Below, piece by piece: positions 15,703 through 24,655 of a DNA stretch of 64,000 nt. Source of the stretch: Metabacillus malikii (lineage in GTDB: Bacteria > Bacillota > Bacilli > Bacillales > Bacillaceae); NCBI RefSeq assembly GCF_030813355.1, contig NZ_JAUSUD010000004.1, positions 62,001 through 126,000 on the forward strand. The letters run 5' to 3'. Every line of letters begins with the position of its first letter. The stretch's first letter is position 1. The notes under the pieces are model-generated. The model was given only the letters and a program-made list of their open reading frames with translations, was not told the origin of the DNA and ran no database searches. The translations under genes were made by a program, and so were the position numbers.

Positions 15703-17652
15703 TTATCGTTGACCTGCTGCTTTTTCTACCTGTGTTTGATGAGAGGAATCTGCTTTACCATCAACATGTCTTGTACTATTAGCAAAATATACATCAAAAT
15801 GACCGGTTATTCCGTTATCTTTAATATACTCTCGTTCATGTGGCATAAAGCTCATGCTTGCGGCAATTTTTCGTCCATCAATTTCTAGAATAACTGCTCT
15901 AGGTGTCCAGGAAAAGCCGCCCCAAATTGATTTTGCTATCTCCGTATCTTTTGACGTTAGTGTTTCAGAATCTGCATGATTTGCTCCAACCGTTCGCTGG
16001 ATGTAAAAACTTTTTCCTGTTGAAAAGTCTGTCACTTTTGCTGTTTTACCAATTGTGAAAATATACTGTGCTTCTGTCCACCAATCTAAATATTCACCGT
16101 GTTTAGCGCTAACGACTTCTTTTGTTGCGATATTATGAACGGGTATTTGTAGCTTTTGTCCGATTGTTAATCGACTATTTAGTGATAAATTATTTGTTCT
16201 CAGTAATTCAGTTTGTGGAATACCGTATTTTATGCTTAAATCCCAAATTGTATCACCCGATGCAACGGTATGTGTAATAAATGTAACCGTGTTAGTACCT
16301 AATGTAGAGGGTTTGTTTAGTCCGTCTGGTATAGTCAGTGCTTGACCAACAAATAATTGATCAGATGATAAACGGTTAGCCATACGAATACTATCAATGG
16401 TTACATCAAATCGCTTCGCTAATCCACTCAAACTATCACCTGGTTGTATTGAATAAACAAATGTTTCTCTTTCTATTTGTTTATTTTCTATCTTTTGTTC
16501 TCCTGATGGAATGATTAATTTTTGTCCTATCTGTAGAGAAGTAGATGTTAGATTATTTACAGTACGTATTTGATCTACAGTTGTACCGTTGTTTTGTGCA
16601 ATTGACCATAAACTGTCACCAGCAACAACGGTGTAAGTAGAAACATTAGTTTCAGTTTCTTCTTCTCTTATTGGTTCAGTAGTAGGTGAATGAGCTTCAG
16701 GTATAGTAAGTACTTGTCCTATTTTAAGAATGTCGCTTGTTAGTTGATTTACTGCCCGTAGCTGGTCAACAGAAACACTATAGCGCTTTGCGATAACGGA
16801 TAAACTATCACCAGCGACAACGGTGTAAGTAGCAACGGAAACATTAGGTTCAGTCTCTTCTTTTATTGGTTCAGTAGTAGGTGCATGAGCTACAGGTATA
16901 GTGAGTACTTGCCCAATTCGCAGAGTGTCACTAGTTAGTTGATTCAAGGTCCGTAGTTGGTCAACAGAGATATTAAAGCGCTTTGCAATAACTGATAAGC
17001 TGTCACCGGCAGCTACAGTATATTGATTATCCAATGTATTGCTAGTCGCATTTGTATTTTCATTTGTTATTAGTAGCGGGATAATTAATTGCTGCCCCAA
17101 ATATGTTTGGTCGTTAGTTAGCTTATTAGCTTGCTTAATGGCGTCTACAGTTGTACTATATTTTTTTGCAAGCACTGTTAAGTAATCGCCTGCTACGACC
17201 GTATGGATCGCTTTTGGAATAATAAGTTCTTGATTTACTTTTAAAGTGTCTGAAGATAGATGATTTGCTCTTTTAATATTATCGACGGTTGTATTGAATT
17301 TTTGTGAAATCTTCCATAAAGTATCACCACTTGTAACTTCATAATAAATCATTGCAGATTGAATTTCGCTCTTTGGTAGCTCTGCTGCTTTAGCACTATC
17401 AGTATGCCCAACTAATGAAAAGGTTGATATAACTATCCCACCAAGGAGAACTTTCGCAAAATTTACTTTTAAATGTGGATATTGTCTATTTATTACATGC
17501 TTGGCTGTTTGCAGCAAGTCCATTTTTCGTTCAGGTGATTCGCCTAATTCTGCTGCAAATTCAGTATATAATTCATCAAGATGGATCTCTAGAAAGTATT
17601 GATTCGGGTCGGATGTATCTTTTTTTAATACAATCTTTTTAAAATACTCCAA
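15703..17652 (-). CDS. Seven-LysM cell-wall protein with C-terminal 3D-like domain
   Basis: A 649-aa secreted or wall-anchored protein. The N-terminal ~65 residues are a soluble segment ahead of a hydrophobic stretch (VLLGGIVISTFSLVGHTDSAKA). Then come seven LysM repeats of about 45 residues, each with GD(S/T)L near its start and IP at its end, binding peptidoglycan GlcNAc. Repeats three to five share near-identical cores (AGDSLSVIAKR; LRIGQVLTIP) and Thr/Glu linkers, so they arose by recent duplication. A C-terminal domain of about 130 residues (IGKTAKVTDFSTGKSFYIQRTVGANHADSE) follows, typical of Bacillus LysM wall proteins but without a catalytic motif I can name. The TTG start is eight nt after AAGGAG; no ATG in frame fits. 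Function is probably wall binding or remodelling. Confidence 0.82.
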   Translation of the reverse strand: MEYFKKIVLKKDTSDPNQYFLEIHLDELYTEFAAELGESPERKMDLLQTAKHVINRQYPHLKVNFAKVLLGGIVISTFSLVGHTDSAKAAELPKSEIQSAMIYYEVTSGDTLWKISQKFNTTVDNIKRANHLSSDTLKVNQELIIPKAIHTVVAGDYLTVLAKKYSTTVDAIKQANKLTNDQTYLGQQLIIPLLITNENTNATSNTLDNQYTVAAGDSLSVIAKRFNISVDQLRTLNQLTSDTLRIGQVLTIPVAHAPTTEPIKEETEPNVSVATYTVVAGDSLSVIAKRYSVSVDQLRAVNQLTSDILKIGQVLTIPEAHSPTTEPIREEETETNVSTYTVVAGDSLWSIAQNNGTTVDQIRTVNNLTSTSLQIGQKLIIPSGEQKIENKQIERETFVYSIQPGDSLSGLAKRFDVTIDSIRMANRLSSDQLFVGQALTIPDGLNKPSTLGTNTVTFITHTVASGDTIWDLSIKYGIPQTELLRTNNLSLNSRLTIGQKLQIPVHNIATKEVVSAKHGEYLDWWTEAQYIFTIGKTAKVTDFSTGKSFYIQRTVGANHADSETLTSKDTEIAKSIWGGFSWTPRAVILEIDGRKIAASMSFMPHEREYIKDNGITGHFDVYFANSTRHVDGKADSSHQTQVEKAAGQR

Positions 17653-17790
17653 TGTTCATTCTCCTTTTTACCTGTCATACACTACATATAGCATTTAACA
17701 AAATAATAAAAACAATGCTAGTTATTTTCTAGGTAAAGTCTAAATCAAACTACGGTTTACCAATATTATAAGATTATGTAAAGGAGAAGG

Positions 17791-17829
17791 AAAAAAGCTG
17801 CAATACCCGTCTTTTTGGGTGTTGCAGCT
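17791..17829 (-). terminator. Terminator of the M20 peptidase gene
   Basis: Stem AGCTGCAATACCC/GGGTGTTGCAGCT with a 7-nt loop; TTTTTTCC follows on the minus strand. It lies eight nt after the gene's stop. Confidence 0.9.
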
Positions 17830-17836
17830 AAAAATA

Positions 17837-18973
17837 TTATTTGTTTGCAAGTCGCTCGATTAGAGTTGCTAGTAGGAGTGTACGTTCGACAAGACTAGGT
17901 ACTTCTAAATATTCTTTTTCACTGTGAGCATTTCCGCCAATAGGACCTAACCCGTCGATAGTCGCTATTCCTAATGAAGATGTAAAAGACGCGTCAGAAC
18001 CACCACCTGTTTCTGTGTCTTCAATGATAATGCCAATTTCATCCCCTACATCTTGGATAATACGTAAAAGTGCACGAGTTTGTTTGTTTTTTACCATAGG
18101 TGGACGATTAATTTCACCTTCTATAGAAACTTTTGTACCGATTACATCGGAAGTTGAACATATTTCTTCTAATTTACCCTCTACAATGTTAATTTGCTCT
18201 TCTTTTTTTATGCGTACATCGATGTGAGCTTCTGCATGATCTGATATCGTATTAATACTAGAACCGCCTTCAATTAGTCCTACATTTACACTTATTCCAG
18301 TTTTATAATCATTTAATTCATGTAGCTGTATAATTTTATGAGCAAGTTCTTCGATTGCACTACGTCCTTTTTCAGGCTCAATACCTGAATGTGCCGCTTT
18401 GCCTTCGACAATTAATGTGTAATTTCCTTTACCTCTTCTTGCGGTTACAACTGAACCATCTTTTCTAGCTGGCTCCATAACAAGAGCGAATTTGCATCCC
18501 TGCGCTTCTCTTTCTATAATCTTTCTTGATGAAGGTGAGCCGATTTCTTCATCACTATTTAGAATGATTTTTAGATGTTTGTAACTATCAAAGTTCTCAT
18601 AAATTAAAGCTTTTATCGCATATAAAACTGAAACAAGGCTTGATTTCATATCAATGACGCCAGGCCCGTATGCACGGTTACCTTCAATTCGGAAGGGTCT
18701 TTCTTTTGCTGTTCCTATTGGAAAAACCGTATCGAGATGGGCAAGTATTATAATTTCAGGTTTCTCTATATCTTTGTGCTGTATAATCAGATGATTACCA
18801 AGTTCCATTTCTTTTGCCACAGAAACAGTAAAACCTAAATCTTGAAAACATGTTTCTAGAAAAGTACCAATCTTATCAACACCATGCTTATTAGTTGAAC
18901 CACTGTCGATATTAACGAGTTTTTCAACTAATTGTAGCATTTCCCCTTGATGCTTGTGTAAAAAGGTTTCCAT
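17837..18973 (-). CDS. M20 family metallopeptidase (carboxypeptidase G2-like)
   Basis: A 378-aa cytosolic peptidase of the ArgE/DapE/CPG2 clan. Metal-ligand motifs are in place: ILAHLDTVFP near residue 80, GPGVIDMKSS near 108, NSDEEIGSPSS near 147 and MEPA near 173; a dimerisation domain with ARRGKGNYTLIVEGKAAHSGIEPEKG follows. The family removes C-terminal Glu from peptides and folates. Two zinc ions are expected. The exact substrate is not known. Start ATG follows AGGAAC, with its own terminator right after the stop. Confidence 0.85.
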   Translation of the reverse strand: METFLHKHQGEMLQLVEKLVNIDSGSTNKHGVDKIGTFLETCFQDLGFTVSVAKEMELGNHLIIQHKDIEKPEIIILAHLDTVFPIGTAKERPFRIEGNRAYGPGVIDMKSSLVSVLYAIKALIYENFDSYKHLKIILNSDEEIGSPSSRKIIEREAQGCKFALVMEPARKDGSVVTARRGKGNYTLIVEGKAAHSGIEPEKGRSAIEELAHKIIQLHELNDYKTGISVNVGLIEGGSSINTISDHAEAHIDVRIKKEEQINIVEGKLEEICSTSDVIGTKVSIEGEINRPPMVKNKQTRALLRIIQDVGDEIGIIIEDTETGGGSDASFTSSLGIATIDGLGPIGGNAHSEKEYLEVPSLVERTLLLATLIERLANK

Positions 18974-19056
18974 GTAGCTTGTTCCTACTTTCTATCTTCA
19001 TTCAAACAGGGTTTGCATCCTTGTCATAACAAAGGATTTGAAAGCCATAGATAACC

Positions 19057-19674
19057 TTAATTGTTTTCTTCCTCGATTATTACGGCTAAATTAAATAAAA
19101 ATTCGTAAATGAATAAGTAAGCTTCACCTATTGTAAAGTCTGATTTAAAATTGTAAATATCATTTAAAGTAAGGTTTATTTCCCAAATACCTTCATTTTG
19201 ATTAAAGAGCAAATCGAAGGTCGTAGGTGATACTGACATTTGTTCATTTAAATATTGTTTTATTTGCTTTTCCTTTTTCTTTGGTTGTTTTAATCCTAAC
19301 ATGACATCATATGTTTTAAACACATCATCTAACTCAAGTGAAATTGCGTCAATACCTAGATTTTTAAACCATATTGTTTCTATATAGATAAACTCTTCAA
19401 TATTGATTATTAAAAACTCTAACGGTTTATCTAAAAACTCAATTGTTTCTTGTCCGATTTCCTCTTCTGTTTCTTTATGTCCACGTTCAATATAAGCATC
19501 CATAAAGCGATGCTGAACGCTATTCTCAATCGTAATATTATCTATTGGTATGATTTCATACTTTTGAATATAATCTATTTCACTTTGTGAAAGTGGAAGC
19601 TTAATATTTACGGTAGCTGATTTTTGTTGATTAAAAGTGGTTTTAATATAGGTCTCAAATTCCTTTAATGACAA
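19057..19674 (-). CDS. Conserved hypothetical protein, 205 aa
   Basis: Soluble acidic protein that I do not recognise. TTG start at 19674 is nine nt after GGAGG. It has an N-terminal helix (SLKEFETYIKTTF), a central stretch rich in Glu and Ile, and a C-terminal alpha/beta region ending VIIEEENN. No catalytic motif and no membrane segment were seen. Neighbours are an M20 peptidase and exoA; neither suggests a function. Confidence 0.6.
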   Translation of the reverse strand: MSLKEFETYIKTTFNQQKSATVNIKLPLSQSEIDYIQKYEIIPIDNITIENSVQHRFMDAYIERGHKETEEEIGQETIEFLDKPLEFLIINIEEFIYIETIWFKNLGIDAISLELDDVFKTYDVMLGLKQPKKKEKQIKQYLNEQMSVSPTTFDLLFNQNEGIWEINLTLNDIYNFKSDFTIGEAYLFIYEFLFNLAVIIEEENN

Positions 19675-19866
19675 TGTCTATGTCCTCCAATAGTAACTTT
19701 TATTAATTAGTATACCAATTTATCGAATGAACACACAAAATAGTGTCTTCTTATTCGAAGGTGTAAGTCAAACTTATACTTTACTGTTATTGATACTGTT
19801 GCTATTTTCAATACTCACTTTCATCGGGAAATTAATACTTTTAAAACTTAACACTTCTTATTTAAT

Positions 19867-20631
19867 CTATTCCGTTTCAAGCTCTAATTCTAATATTACA
19901 GGACAATGGTCACTACCCATGATTTTTGTGTGTATAGAAGCTTCTGATATTCTTGGTGCTAATTCTTCTGAAACTAGAAAATAGTCTATACGCCACCCTA
20001 TATTTCTTTCCCTTACTTTACTCATGTAACTCCACCAAGTGAACATATCCTCTTTTTCAGGATAAAGGTAACGGAAACTATCAACAAACCCTGACTTTAA
20101 TAGAGTTGTCATTTTCTCACGCTCTTCGTCTGTAAAACCCGAATTCCCTCTATTTGATCGTGCATTTTTCAAGTCGATTTCTTGATGGGCAACATTTAAA
20201 TCACCACAATAAATGACAGATTTTTTAGCCTTTAAATCTAGCAAATATTTTTGGATAGTATCTTCCCATTGAAGTCTTTCAGATAATCTTGTTAAATCCC
20301 TTTTCGAGTTAGGAGTATATACTGTCACAACATAATAATTTTTATATTCTAATGTAATGATTCGCCCTTCCTCTTCACTGTCATTGTCACCGATACCATA
20401 GGAGACTGTTAAAGGTTTATGTTTAGTGAAAATCGCCGTACCTGAATAACCTTTACGCAAAGCATAATTCCAATATTGGTCATAACCATCTAAATCTAAT
20501 TCAATTTGGCCTTCTTGCAGTTTTGACTCTTGAATACAGAAGAAATCTGCATCGACCTCATAAAAATAATCTAAAAAACCCTTTTTTACACATGCTCTAA
20601 TCCCATTCACATTCCACGAAACGAACTTCAT
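19867..20631 (-). CDS. exoA: Exodeoxyribonuclease III (AP endonuclease)
   Basis: A 254-aa member of the exonuclease III/APE1 family that cleaves DNA at abasic sites and trims 3'-blocked ends in base excision repair. Motifs: MKFVSWNVNGIRACV, IQESKLQ (Glu35, metal ligand), CGDLNVAH, WRIDYFL and a terminal GSDHCPV with the catalytic Asp-His. Full length for this family. ATG follows AAGGAG. It stands alone between a hypothetical gene and mgtC. Confidence 0.95.
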   Translation of the reverse strand: MKFVSWNVNGIRACVKKGFLDYFYEVDADFFCIQESKLQEGQIELDLDGYDQYWNYALRKGYSGTAIFTKHKPLTVSYGIGDNDSEEEGRIITLEYKNYYVVTVYTPNSKRDLTRLSERLQWEDTIQKYLLDLKAKKSVIYCGDLNVAHQEIDLKNARSNRGNSGFTDEEREKMTTLLKSGFVDSFRYLYPEKEDMFTWWSYMSKVRERNIGWRIDYFLVSEELAPRISEASIHTKIMGSDHCPVILELELETE

Positions 20632-20832
20632 TTTTGTATCTCCTTGCTATGAAAAAATCTATTAATCTAAAAATCTATTTTAGTCATACTAATTAGAATA
20701 CCATAAATAAAAAATCGAAGTGATAAAACTCCTCAATTATTGTTCTTTGTTATCATAAAATGGTTATACATGATAATATATATAATCTTTGGTAAACTAT
20801 GAATGAATATATACGTTAGGAGTTAAAACATC

Positions 20833-21522
20833 ATGTTACTGCAACCAAATACATTTATTTTTAATCTCGGAATGGCAACTATACTATCCATCATTATCGG
20901 GATTGAAAGACAATTAAAGAAAAAACCGTTAGGCTTAAAAACGTGTTTAGTCATTGGGATTGTAAGTTGCTTACTGACAACTGTTTCGATTGAAGCATCT
21001 GAAAAATTTGCAGAAGCATACATCCGACCTATGGATCCGCTTAGACTGGCAGCCCAAATTGTATCAGGGATCGGCTTCCTTGGGGCAGGCGTTATCCTCA
21101 GAAGAAATAATGACATGATATCTGGCCTCACAACCGCAGCTATGGTCTGGGGGGCAGGTGGAATAGGCATAGCTTGTGGGGCTGGATTTTGGTTTGAAGC
21201 AACGGTTGCTACTTTCCTCCTTATATTCAGTGTTGAATTAATTCCATTTATATTTAAATATATTGGACCAAAGTCATTACGTGAACGGGAATTAAAGGTG
21301 AAAGTTATCGTAAATGCAGAGGATAAACTAACTAATATTTTAAAGGAATTAAAAAATCATAAGATGAAAGCGAGAAAAGTTAGAGTTAAAGACATTAAAA
21401 ATGGAGAATTACAGCAATTAGATTTAATTTTATTAGTTAATGAAAATATTTATGTTACAGATGTTTACTATACGTTAAAACAAATTGACCATGTTATTAA
21501 TGTTGAAATGGAATCTTTATAA
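20833..21522 (+). CDS. MgtC/SapB family protein
   Basis: A 229-aa membrane protein. About four membrane helices in the first 145 residues carry the MgtC/SapB signature (GIERQLKKKPLGLKT near 20 and GIGFLGAGVILR near 75), followed by a soluble ACT-like C-terminal domain of about 75 residues. MgtC proteins influence magnesium homeostasis, membrane potential and growth at low Mg or acid pH. The ATG follows AGGAG. It is monocistronic with a hairpin overlapping its stop. Confidence 0.9.
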   Translation: MLLQPNTFIFNLGMATILSIIIGIERQLKKKPLGLKTCLVIGIVSCLLTTVSIEASEKFAEAYIRPMDPLRLAAQIVSGIGFLGAGVILRRNNDMISGLTTAAMVWGAGGIGIACGAGFWFEATVATFLLIFSVELIPFIFKYIGPKSLRERELKVKVIVNAEDKLTNILKELKNHKMKARKVRVKDIKNGELQQLDLILLVNENIYVTDVYYTLKQIDHVINVEMESL

Positions 21523-21533
21523 TGAGATTCCAT
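21508..21533 (+). terminator. Hairpin at mgtC stop codon
   Basis: Stem ATGGAATCT/AGATTCCAT with an 8-nt loop straddles the mgtC stop. It is followed by a T-rich stretch, so it is a possible terminator or end-stabiliser. Confidence 0.45.
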
Positions 21534-21730
21534 TTATGCCTATTTCTTTGATTTTGTTGACCTCATGAAATTGACTATTTATATGTGCTTTAGTTAAATT
21601 AACTGATAAGGATCCCCTATCAATAAAGTGAATAAGAGTCGCACCGCGAGGCCTTATATTTCTGAAGATTATCTAATTTGAAAAACATTTCTTTAGAAGA
21701 TTGTACGAAAGCATATGTTAGAAATCTGCA

Positions 21731-21778
21731 TTCCATAATGATGAGCCAATATGATATAATGAATGAGTATTCATTCAT
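21731..21778 (+). promoter_or_regulatory. Promoter and FadR-like operator of the MBL hydrolase gene
   Basis: A -10 TATAAT (21755-21760) with a weak -35 TTCCAT (21731-21736) is overlapped by the perfect palindrome ATGAATGA-GTAT-TCATTCAT (21759-21778). The arms match the B. subtilis FadR consensus WTGAATGAMTANTCATTCAW, with only the M position (G here) differing. FadR represses fatty-acid degradation genes until long-chain acyl-CoA appears. The box sits from about -2 to +12 of the presumed start site, a typical repressor position. Confidence 0.6.
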
Positions 21779-21802
21779 GTTTGTAACTTTTGGGGTGGTA
21801 AA

Positions 21803-22651
21803 ATGAAGAAAATTGGTCCATTGACTATTATTGAAGGTAAACATAATAGCAAAGTACCTTATTCAAGGAGTATATTTATTGAGACTGACCACTTGTTAAT
21901 TGATGCTGGGGCAGAACGAGAACTACTAATCGATGTAGATAGGCAATATGGCATTAATACCATTTGTAACACTCATTATCACCCGGATCATACGAGATAT
22001 AATTTTCTTTTTCCAAATGCTAAGAAATTAATGAATCCAGTAGAGTACGAGTTTTGTCAAACGGTTGAGGGCATAGCAAAACAAAATGGTGTATATGAAG
22101 AATGGGGAGAAAAAGGTATCGAGCGTTGGAAAAAGAGTATACCTTTAGATTGGTTACATGGCCTACAAGAGATCAATGGTACGTACGAATACAACAATGT
22201 TCATTCTTATGGAAATGTACAAATTACATTTATCCATACGCCAGGACATACGAAAGGTTTTTGTTGCCCATTTTTCCCTGATTTAGGGGTTGTCTATACA
22301 GGTGATTATGATATGACGTCATTTGGACCTTGGTATAATGGGTCGGACGGTAATATTAATGACTTTATAAAATCTGGTGAGCAATTATTATTGCTTGATG
22401 CTGAAATGTATATTACAGGACATCAGAAAGGGATTTTTAAAAGAGATGAATTTGCAAAGGAAATGAAAAAGTTCTTATCAATTATTTATGAACGTGACGA
22501 ACGAATACGTGCTTATATAAAACAAGGTCTAACTTTTGATGAAATCGCAGAAATTGGTATCTTTTACCCTAAAAAGGCACTTGAGAATCATATATATCAG
22601 ACATGGGAAAGAATTGGTATACGTAAACATGTTGAACGATTAAAGTGCTGA
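21803..22651 (+). CDS. MBL-fold metallo-hydrolase
   Basis: A 282-aa metallo-beta-lactamase fold protein with THYHPDH at 57-63 (HxHxDH), a second metal His in HTPGHTKGF near 150 and YTGDYD near 172, so two-metal hydrolase activity is expected. The C-terminal 80 residues form a helical region (FAKEMKKFLSIIYERDERIRAYI, then EIAEIGIFYPKKALENHI), seen in MBL hydrolases acting on acyl-thioesters and similar substrates. The ATG follows GGGGTGG. The upstream FadR-like operator suggests a role linked to fatty acid or acyl-CoA metabolism; that is inference. Confidence 0.85.
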   Translation: MKKIGPLTIIEGKHNSKVPYSRSIFIETDHLLIDAGAERELLIDVDRQYGINTICNTHYHPDHTRYNFLFPNAKKLMNPVEYEFCQTVEGIAKQNGVYEEWGEKGIERWKKSIPLDWLHGLQEINGTYEYNNVHSYGNVQITFIHTPGHTKGFCCPFFPDLGVVYTGDYDMTSFGPWYNGSDGNINDFIKSGEQLLLLDAEMYITGHQKGIFKRDEFAKEMKKFLSIIYERDERIRAYIKQGLTFDEIAEIGIFYPKKALENHIYQTWERIGIRKHVERLKC

Positions 22652-22662
22652 TAAAACTAAAA

Positions 22663-23124
22663 GAGGCTGAGACAAAAGGTTTTAAAGACAAGAAAAATAC
22701 GAACTATTAGATGAGATTTCAATACAACCTTCGTGTTGTTTTTGCAGGGTTGACGTTCTGGTTGATTGCAGCATGAGTACTCGCTTTCCGCTTAGTGGGT
22801 GGTGAGCCTGTCTAGCTTCGGCGGCTACCTGTTAACAAACTTCAGGTCACCTCCCTACGATAAGTCATCATCGATTCGTCTAAGGACTCACCGTGATTCC
22901 TAAATCTTTAGTCGATGCCCCTCCAGTTTGTACGTCGATGGGCAAGCCGCCTACACTTTTCGAACTCCTCGGAGTAAACTCATGTGGGGTCTCGCCTCTC
23001 CCACGCATCCCGCAGGAGTCTCTCAGGTCAGCTCCAATCAACCTTTACAGAATTTGAACATTGAACCCCTAAAAACTATGTTCGTATTTAACTAGGTTAT
23101 TTTTGTTATGTCCCAGCCTTCATT
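22663..23124 (-). repeat. Intergenic repeat, copy A (about 460 bp, inverted relative to B and C)
   Basis: GC-richer non-coding element. Its outer ends are imperfect inverted repeats (AGAGGCTGAGACAAAA and TTGTTATGTCCCAGCCT). Inside, read on the minus strand, are GACTCCTGCGGGATGCGTGG, then GAGACCCC, and GGAAAGCGAGTACT as in copies B and C, with about 200 bp of extra sequence between the blocks. Repeats of this type are common in Bacillaceae intergenic regions. It replaces any terminator after the MBL gene. Confidence 0.75.
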
Positions 23125-23181
23125 TCAAAATGATAACTATATAACCATTCCTCGTAAATAGTCTTACGACATATATACGAT

Positions 23182-23454
23182 TTAATCTTCTTCTGCTTCC
23201 ATTATATCTTCAAAAGCATTTGATACTTTTTCGAATTCTTCGTCACTCTCGATTGGAGAGAAATCTCCGTCATCGTCAACTTTTAGAAAGAATACATCTA
23301 TTTCTTCTTCAGATTCTTCGAGTATGTCATCTACAAAGCCGACAGCAACATAATCATTTGCTTCTAATGTTATAACAGCTAAAACCTCAACATCATTTTC
23401 TTCATTATCTTCTCCGGTAATTGTGAATACTTCACCGACTTCAATCTTTTCCAT
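23182..23454 (-). CDS. DUF1292 family acidic protein
   Basis: A 90-aa very acidic protein, MEKIEVGEVFTITGEDNEEND, then a YVAVGFVDD block and a Glu-rich tail. This is DUF1292 (YrzB-like family). Function unknown. ATG behind AAGGAG. Confidence 0.82.
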   Translation of the reverse strand: MEKIEVGEVFTITGEDNEENDVEVLAVITLEANDYVAVGFVDDILEESEEEIDVFFLKVDDDGDFSPIESDEEFEKVSNAFEDIMEAEED

Positions 23455-23547
23455 GTAAAAACACTCCTTCCGTTATGTATCGGACAAACATAATTAGTTT
23501 GTCAATAATTGCATAAATCATACAGCATGAACAAATAGATGATAACT

Positions 23548-24522
23548 TTATCTTAAAGGTGCAAATCCTTTTACGCTGTCAAGAATTTGTTCAATTTCTT
23601 CAATTACTTCCTGAGATAACACAACATCAACTGCACGAATGTTTTCTTCAATTTGTTCTGGTTTACTTGCACCGATGAGGGCAGAACTAACATTTGGTAA
23701 TCGTAATACCCATGCTAACGAAAGTTGAGCCAATGATAAGTCGAGTTTATTCGCTAAATCATTTAATTGTTGTACACATTTTAATACATCCTCTTTGAGA
23801 TAGCTATTTATTATACCATTTACTTCTTGATTGGCTGCACGACTCCCTTGTGGTAACTGTGCACCTGGCTTATATTTACCTGTTAAGATACCTTGAGCAA
23901 GTGGAGAAAAGACAATTTGTCCAATCCCTGCTTGTTCACTAACCGGCACGACTTCATCTTCAATATATCGTTCAAACATATTATAGATTGGTTGATTTGA
24001 GATTATCTTATGTAAGTTATATTTTTCTTGAGTTGCTGCAGCTTCATTGATTTGCGCTGCGCTCCATTCGCTAATACCTCCATATAAAATTTTCCCTTGC
24101 GTTATTAAATCATCAAATGCTCTTAATGTTTCTTCTGTTGGTGTTTCTTCATCATAGCGATGGCAATAATAAAGGTCGATATAATCTACACCTAATCTTC
24201 TTAAGCTTGCCTCACATTGTTCCATAATATGTTTCCTCGATAGTCCGCGGTCATTTGGACCATCTCCCATCGGAAAAAACACTTTAGTAGAAAGTACATA
24301 ACTTGTTCGATCATATGGCTTTAATGCGAGCCCGATTGCTTCTTCTCCAGCACCTCTGTTATAGGCATTTGCTGTATCGAAAAAATTAATACCGCTTTCA
24401 AAAGCTTTCTGTATACATGCATTTGCTGCCTTTTGTTCTTGTGCTGTACCATATGTCAACCAACTACCTAATCCAATAGCACTAACCTTTAATCCGCTGC
24501 TCCCAACTCGACGGTATTGCAT
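23548..24522 (-). CDS. Aldo/keto reductase, KCNAB (K-channel beta) type
   Basis: A 324-aa NADPH-dependent aldo/keto reductase. N-terminal QYRRVGSSGLKVSAIGLGSW, catalytic FFDTANAYNRG (Asp and Tyr), the Lys in LSTKVFF and His in YYCHRYDEETPTEE make up the standard tetrad. A SNQPIYNMFERYIEDEVVP block and a C-terminal GASKPEQIEEN cofactor loop mark the shaker beta-subunit-like subfamily, which reduces aldehydes and methylglyoxal. Start ATG at 24522 follows AGGTG; a GTG three codons upstream is less likely. Monocistronic. Confidence 0.88.
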   Translation of the reverse strand: MQYRRVGSSGLKVSAIGLGSWLTYGTAQEQKAANACIQKAFESGINFFDTANAYNRGAGEEAIGLALKPYDRTSYVLSTKVFFPMGDGPNDRGLSRKHIMEQCEASLRRLGVDYIDLYYCHRYDEETPTEETLRAFDDLITQGKILYGGISEWSAAQINEAAATQEKYNLHKIISNQPIYNMFERYIEDEVVPVSEQAGIGQIVFSPLAQGILTGKYKPGAQLPQGSRAANQEVNGIINSYLKEDVLKCVQQLNDLANKLDLSLAQLSLAWVLRLPNVSSALIGASKPEQIEENIRAVDVVLSQEVIEEIEQILDSVKGFAPLR

Positions 24523-24604
24523 CTTTATCACCTAACCTTTTTATATTGTGGCTATACATCTTTCTATTCTATACTAATAATCAATATGTAGCACGTAAGA
24601 AGTT

Positions 24605-24645
24605 AGAAAAGTGACTGGTCATTAAAAAGCCTGCCAGTCACTCTT
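24605..24645 (-). terminator. Terminator of the duplicated P-loop ATPase gene
   Basis: Stem GTGACTGG (24611-24618)/CCAGTCAC (24634-24641); TTTTCTAAC follows on the minus strand. Confidence 0.8.
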
Positions 24646-24655
24646 CTTTTCTCCT

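Noticed and set aside
15703-17652. DNA repeats in the LysM gene as a mobile or CRISPR repeat
   Set aside because: The repeats are in frame, encode LysM modules and have linkers that fit a protein array.
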